Source: Desulfobacterales bacterium (GTDB taxonomy: Bacteria; Desulfobacterota; Desulfobacteria; Desulfobacterales; JAEINQ01). From it: 64,000 nucleotides of DNA. Under the pieces are notes generated by a model that saw only the letters and a program-made list of their open reading frames with translations, searched no databases and was not told the DNA's origin. The DNA lies in assembly GCA_016342285.1 (NCBI GenBank), contig JAEINQ010000024.1, positions 1 to 64,000 on the forward strand, read 5' to 3'. Shown here piece after piece: positions 61,139-64,000 of this stretch. Both the position numbers and the translations under genes were made by a program. Positions within the stretch are counted from its first letter, which is position 1. Each line of letters starts with the position of its first letter.

Positions 61139-62288
61139 CGCACACCCCGCTGTCGATGGCCATGATGGTTGCCACGATCTGGGCGATACCCCGGAACATG
61201 GGCTCGATCTCGATGGTGGCGTTCTCCAGGTGATGGTTTTCACCCCGACTAATCCCCAGGGTCACGGCCGGAATGTTTCGGGAAAGAAAGATGGACAGCT
61301 CCGACTCGCTGTGGGCGCTGACCGGTTTGAGACCGAGACGGTGAATGATCTCACCGGCCCTCTTGACCAGCGGATGGTTGTATTTGAGATTGCAGGCGCC
61401 CACATTGCTGATGGTGTTCATCTTCAAGTTGACCCCGTATTCGTGGCTGGCCCCTTCGACGATGTCGACGATGTCCTTGTAGATGCTTTTTACCATGGCA
61501 TCGGTGTCGCTCTGGATTTCCAGGCCCAGGGTGGCGTCGTAAGCGATGAGGCCGTGTTTGAACCCGCCGTCGATTTTCCCGAAAATGACCCGGGAGCGCG
61601 GCCGCTGGGGCAGACGAAGCTGGAGAATTCGGTTGATGATGTCGTTGATGACCAAAATGGCGTTGGGACGGAACAACGGTTCCCGGGCATCGTCAGTCTC
61701 CATGCGGCATTCGATCTCCACCCGGATCATGCCGGCCGAATAGTAGTCCAGCCGCCCGATTTCGGCCCCTTCGATGACGACGGCACCCCGGATGGGGGTG
61801 GACCAGGTCTTGAGCAGGTGGCGGATTCCCCGCAGGTTCCCCTTTCCCATGGACTGAATCACCCCGGCCAGGACGATGTCCGACTCAAAGTGCAGGTCGA
61901 GGCGCCGGAAAATTTCCGGCAGGGTGGCCAGGACCCCCACGCCGACGGAGTTGTCCGCAATTCCGGGTCCCTGAATGGTGTCCTGGTTGACGGTGTAGTT
62001 GAAGTCGCTGTCGCCGGAGAAAAAGGTGTCCAGATGGGCCACCACGAAAATGGGCGGCTGGTTCCGGGCGGTGCCCCGAATAATGCCGATGGGGTTTCGG
62101 TAGCCGTCGGTGGTACATTCATCCACCTGAAAATCGGCGAGGCGGTCCATGAACAGTTGGGTCCGGCGTTTCTCCTTGAAGGTGGGCGACGGGGTCTGAC
62201 CGATGAGAACGATATTGGTGATCAAGGTGTCGCGGATCGACTGAAGTGTCTCGACGAACCGGGGCAGGCGTTCGATATAGGTCTGCAT
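61122..62288 (-). CDS. M20/M28-type zinc peptidase-like protein
   Basis: A 388-residue protein with the two-metal pattern VVAHLDTFF, GPGIADNSVGVG, VIEGAEIG and AHSESELSIF; length and order fit M20/M42-like peptidases, although EE at the catalytic site reads EGAE. Substrate unknown. AGGAA precedes ATGATG; I use the second (62288). It opens a tightly overlapping operon with gpgS and moaA. Confidence 0.8.
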   Translation of the reverse strand: MQTYIERLPRFVETLQSIRDTLITNIVLIGQTPSPTFKEKRRTQLFMDRLADFQVDECTTDGYRNPIGIIRGTARNQPPIFVVAHLDTFFSGDSDFNYTVNQDTIQGPGIADNSVGVGVLATLPEIFRRLDLHFESDIVLAGVIQSMGKGNLRGIRHLLKTWSTPIRGAVVIEGAEIGRLDYYSAGMIRVEIECRMETDDAREPLFRPNAILVINDIINRILQLRLPQRPRSRVIFGKIDGGFKHGLIAYDATLGLEIQSDTDAMVKSIYKDIVDIVEGASHEYGVNLKMNTISNVGACNLKYNHPLVKRAGEIIHRLGLKPVSAHSESELSIFLSRNIPAVTLGISRGENHHLENATIEIEPMFRGIAQIVATIMAIDSGVCDEPVA

Positions 62289-62419
62289 CATGCTTCCTCG
62301 CTTCCGAAGGACGCCGGCGGCCATCCGTGGCGGCGGTCGGTTCCGAAACGGAACGATTCCCGTAGTATACGATTAAACAACATACACAACCACCCTGGGT
62401 AGGTCAACGGTCGGATGAT

Positions 62420-62585
62420 CAGTGAGCCTCCACCCGCGGAGCGGGTGGCCTCAAGAGGCCCTCCATAGGAGGGCTTAATGTCCAATATCACGGCAGCCGT
62501 TCTCGCCGGGACGGTAGCGATAGCGGAGCCTCTTCCGGTCCACCACTTGAAGTGGTGGTTTAATGCCGGAGTTAGAGGGTAAGGG
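62420..62585. repeat. Composite repeat, copy 2 (inverted), with family C
   Basis: GTGAGCCTCCACCCGCGGAG, GCGGGTGGCCTCAAGAGGCC, then TAATGTCCAATATCACGG and CCACCACTTGAAGTGGTGG: the order of the 39450-39632 composite, reversed. It lies between the peptidase operon and the PAS sensor. The rest of 62289-62802 contains nothing recognised. Confidence 0.65.
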
Positions 62586-62802
62586 CTTTTGGGTTGAAAT
62601 ACCCCGGCTCCCCGTGCGGCGAACAATCCCGACAATTCCTGCCCTGAACCCATGGGCCACGGTCGATCAAGCCTGAGCGTAAGTGGCTTAAATTGCGGCT
62701 CAAGTTTTTTAAAAACAAGCCGATCTATTCAGGCAACGGGGACAGATATTCGATCCAGGGACATTTCCATCTTGCCAACGACCTCATGACACAGGTTTAA
62801 GA

Positions 62803-64000
62803 ATGACCAACATCGTTTCCATCCATCGGGGGGCCGACAGGCAGGGGGGGGCTACGACGCCCGGTCTGGAAAATAGGGAGGCCCACTACCGTCTTTTTTT
62901 TGAGACGGCCCGGGACGCTATTTTGACCATTTGCGCCGGTGAAGTGGTCGATTCCAACCCGGCGGCCCTGCGGCTTTTTGAATGCAGCGCTTCGGAACTG
63001 GCCGGGCCTTTTCCGGAACGGTTCTCCCCGCGATACCAGCCGGATGGGCGGCTGTCGGCAGAGGCGGCCCGGAAGCGGATCGCCCTGGCCCTGGGCGGCA
63101 GTTCCCAGTTGTTCCCCTGGCGCCATCAGCGCCGAGACGGCCAGCCTGTAGAGACCGAGGTTTCCTTAAACCGGGTCGATTCCAACGATACCCCCATGCT
63201 TCAGGCCGTCATTCGGGACGTGACCCACCGGACCCATTCCGAGGAGTCGATTCGAGCCGGCGAGATGCGTTTCCGGGGCCTTTTCGACGCCATGGTGGAA
63301 GGGGTGGCCATCCACCAGATGGTCTACGGACCGGACGGTCACGCCGAGGACTACATCATCGAAGAAGTCAACCCGGCCTTTGAGCGGATTATCGGCCTTT
63401 CCAAGGAAAAAGTGGTGGGGGGGCGTTCCACGGCGGTATTTGGAACCGACACGCCGCCCTACCTGGAGATCTATTCCCAGGTGGCCGAAACCGGACGGGC
63501 CACCACCTTTGAAAGCCATTTTGTGCCCATGGGACGACATTTCAGCATTTCGGTATTCGCCCACGGGCCCGGGCGGTTCGCGACGGTTTTTTCGGACATC
63601 ACCGACGCCAAGCAGGCTGCGGCCGAACTGGCCCGGAACAAGGTCTATCTGGAGATTCTGCTGGGAAAACGCGACCTTCAACTGGCCGAAACCGGCGAAC
63701 AGCTTAAAAATGAGATCGACCAGCGCCTTGCGGCCGAAGCCTCCTTAAAAGAAAGCGAGCAGCGGTATCGCAGTGTGTTTGAACATGCCGGATCCGGGAT
63801 GGTGATCCTGGAAAGCGACATGACCATCTCTCTGGCCAACGCCGTGGTGGAGCGGATCACCGGCTACAGCCGCCTGGAGATCGAGGGGAAAATGAAAGGG
63901 CTCGATTTCCTGGTGCCTGAAGATGCACGGCAAATCCAGGCCCAACGCCTCCAGCGCTTGCGGGGTGAAGCGGTTCCGGATGAATACGAGTGCCGGCTTC
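62803..64000 (+). CDS. PAS-domain sensor protein (3' part outside window)
   Basis: An open frame of 399 codons that continues past the window end. PAS 1 (YRLFFETARDAILTICAGEV), PAS 2 (FRGLFDAMVEGVAIHQMVYG), a coiled coil (EILLGKRDLQLAETGEQLKN) and PAS 3 (YRSVFEHAGSGMVILESD) are visible. No TM segment is present in this part. In this genome type such a chain usually ends in a histidine kinase or GGDEF output, but this is not visible. The ATG at 62803 has only a weak AGG upstream. Confidence 0.85.
   Translation, partial: MTNIVSIHRGADRQGGATTPGLENREAHYRLFFETARDAILTICAGEVVDSNPAALRLFECSASELAGPFPERFSPRYQPDGRLSAEAARKRIALALGGSSQLFPWRHQRRDGQPVETEVSLNRVDSNDTPMLQAVIRDVTHRTHSEESIRAGEMRFRGLFDAMVEGVAIHQMVYGPDGHAEDYIIEEVNPAFERIIGLSKEKVVGGRSTAVFGTDTPPYLEIYSQVAETGRATTFESHFVPMGRHFSISVFAHGPGRFATVFSDITDAKQAAAELARNKVYLEILLGKRDLQLAETGEQLKNEIDQRLAAEASLKESEQRYRSVFEHAGSGMVILESDMTISLANAVVERITGYSRLEIEGKMKGLDFLVPEDARQIQAQRLQRLRGEAVPDEYECRL

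Noticed and set aside
1-64000. tRNA, rRNA, CRISPR, prophage or intact insertion sequence
   Set aside because: I saw no tRNA T-loop with matching acceptor stem, no regularly spaced repeats and no transposase, integrase or phage structural frame.

Overview
The window reads as chromosomal DNA of a strictly anaerobic, GC-rich member of the Desulfobacterota (former Deltaproteobacteria), most likely a Desulfosarcina/Desulfococcus-like sulfate reducer. This is inferred from gene content: four AMP-forming acyl-CoA synthetases, a MetF-MetV fusion of the Wood-Ljungdahl type, B12-dependent ribonucleotide reductase, indolepyruvate:ferredoxin oxidoreductase, a TRAP transporter, diiron oxygen-handling proteins, and many DISM/PAS histidine kinases. 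I see no rRNA, tRNA, CRISPR array, phage gene or intact insertion sequence.

Layout. 1-6.5 kb: repeats, a DUF72 protein, then an ImuB-like inactive Y-family polymerase and a DnaE2-type polymerase, separated by a truncated four-helix-bundle gene and repeats. 6.7-11.3 kb: acyl-CoA synthetase, tandem universal stress protein, MetF-MetV. 11.9-18.9 kb: hybrid kinase and an RND efflux pair. 18.9-24.2 kb (minus): radical SAM protein and two acyl-CoA synthetases. 24.9-31.1 kb: a signalling and diiron block: DISM sensor with no phospho-acceptor His, adenylate cyclase, ODP-type metallo-beta-lactamase protein, ferritin-like/hemerythrin fusion, REC-PATAN regulator. 31.1-41.5 kb: Toprim protein, phosphoesterase lipoprotein, NrdJ, truncated hybrid kinase, a fourth acyl-CoA synthetase, small proteins and an ECF sigma factor. 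41.7-46 kb (minus): an ATP-synthase membrane-sector operon (AtpZ, AtpI, a, c, c, b, b) without F1 genes. 46-49.2 kb: cytidylate-kinase-like protein, DUF218 remnant, degenerate GGDEF protein and a 61-residue protein. 49.2-55 kb: iorAB behind a tryptophan leader peptide and terminator, then a TRAP transporter. 55.3-64 kb: large DISM hybrid kinase, an M20 peptidase-GpgS-MoaA operon, and a PAS sensor running off the window end.

Two observations stand out. The first c-subunit gene of the F0 operon encodes four fused hairpins. Only the first keeps the ion-binding carboxylate; the other three have Gln at that position. Beside it lies a normal single-hairpin, Na+-type c gene. This suggests a mixed rotor with a lowered ion:ATP ratio. 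Second, a 13-codon reading frame with five consecutive Trp codons lies between a promoter-like sequence and a 13-bp intrinsic terminator just ahead of iorA. This looks like Trp-tRNA attenuation of indolepyruvate oxidoreductase and would fit a biosynthetic role for that enzyme.

Intergenic DNA is crowded with dispersed structured repeats. At least three families (called A, B and C here) recur several times, often touching start or stop codons. Single elements include a 140-bp MITE-like sequence and a 119-bp nested cruciform.
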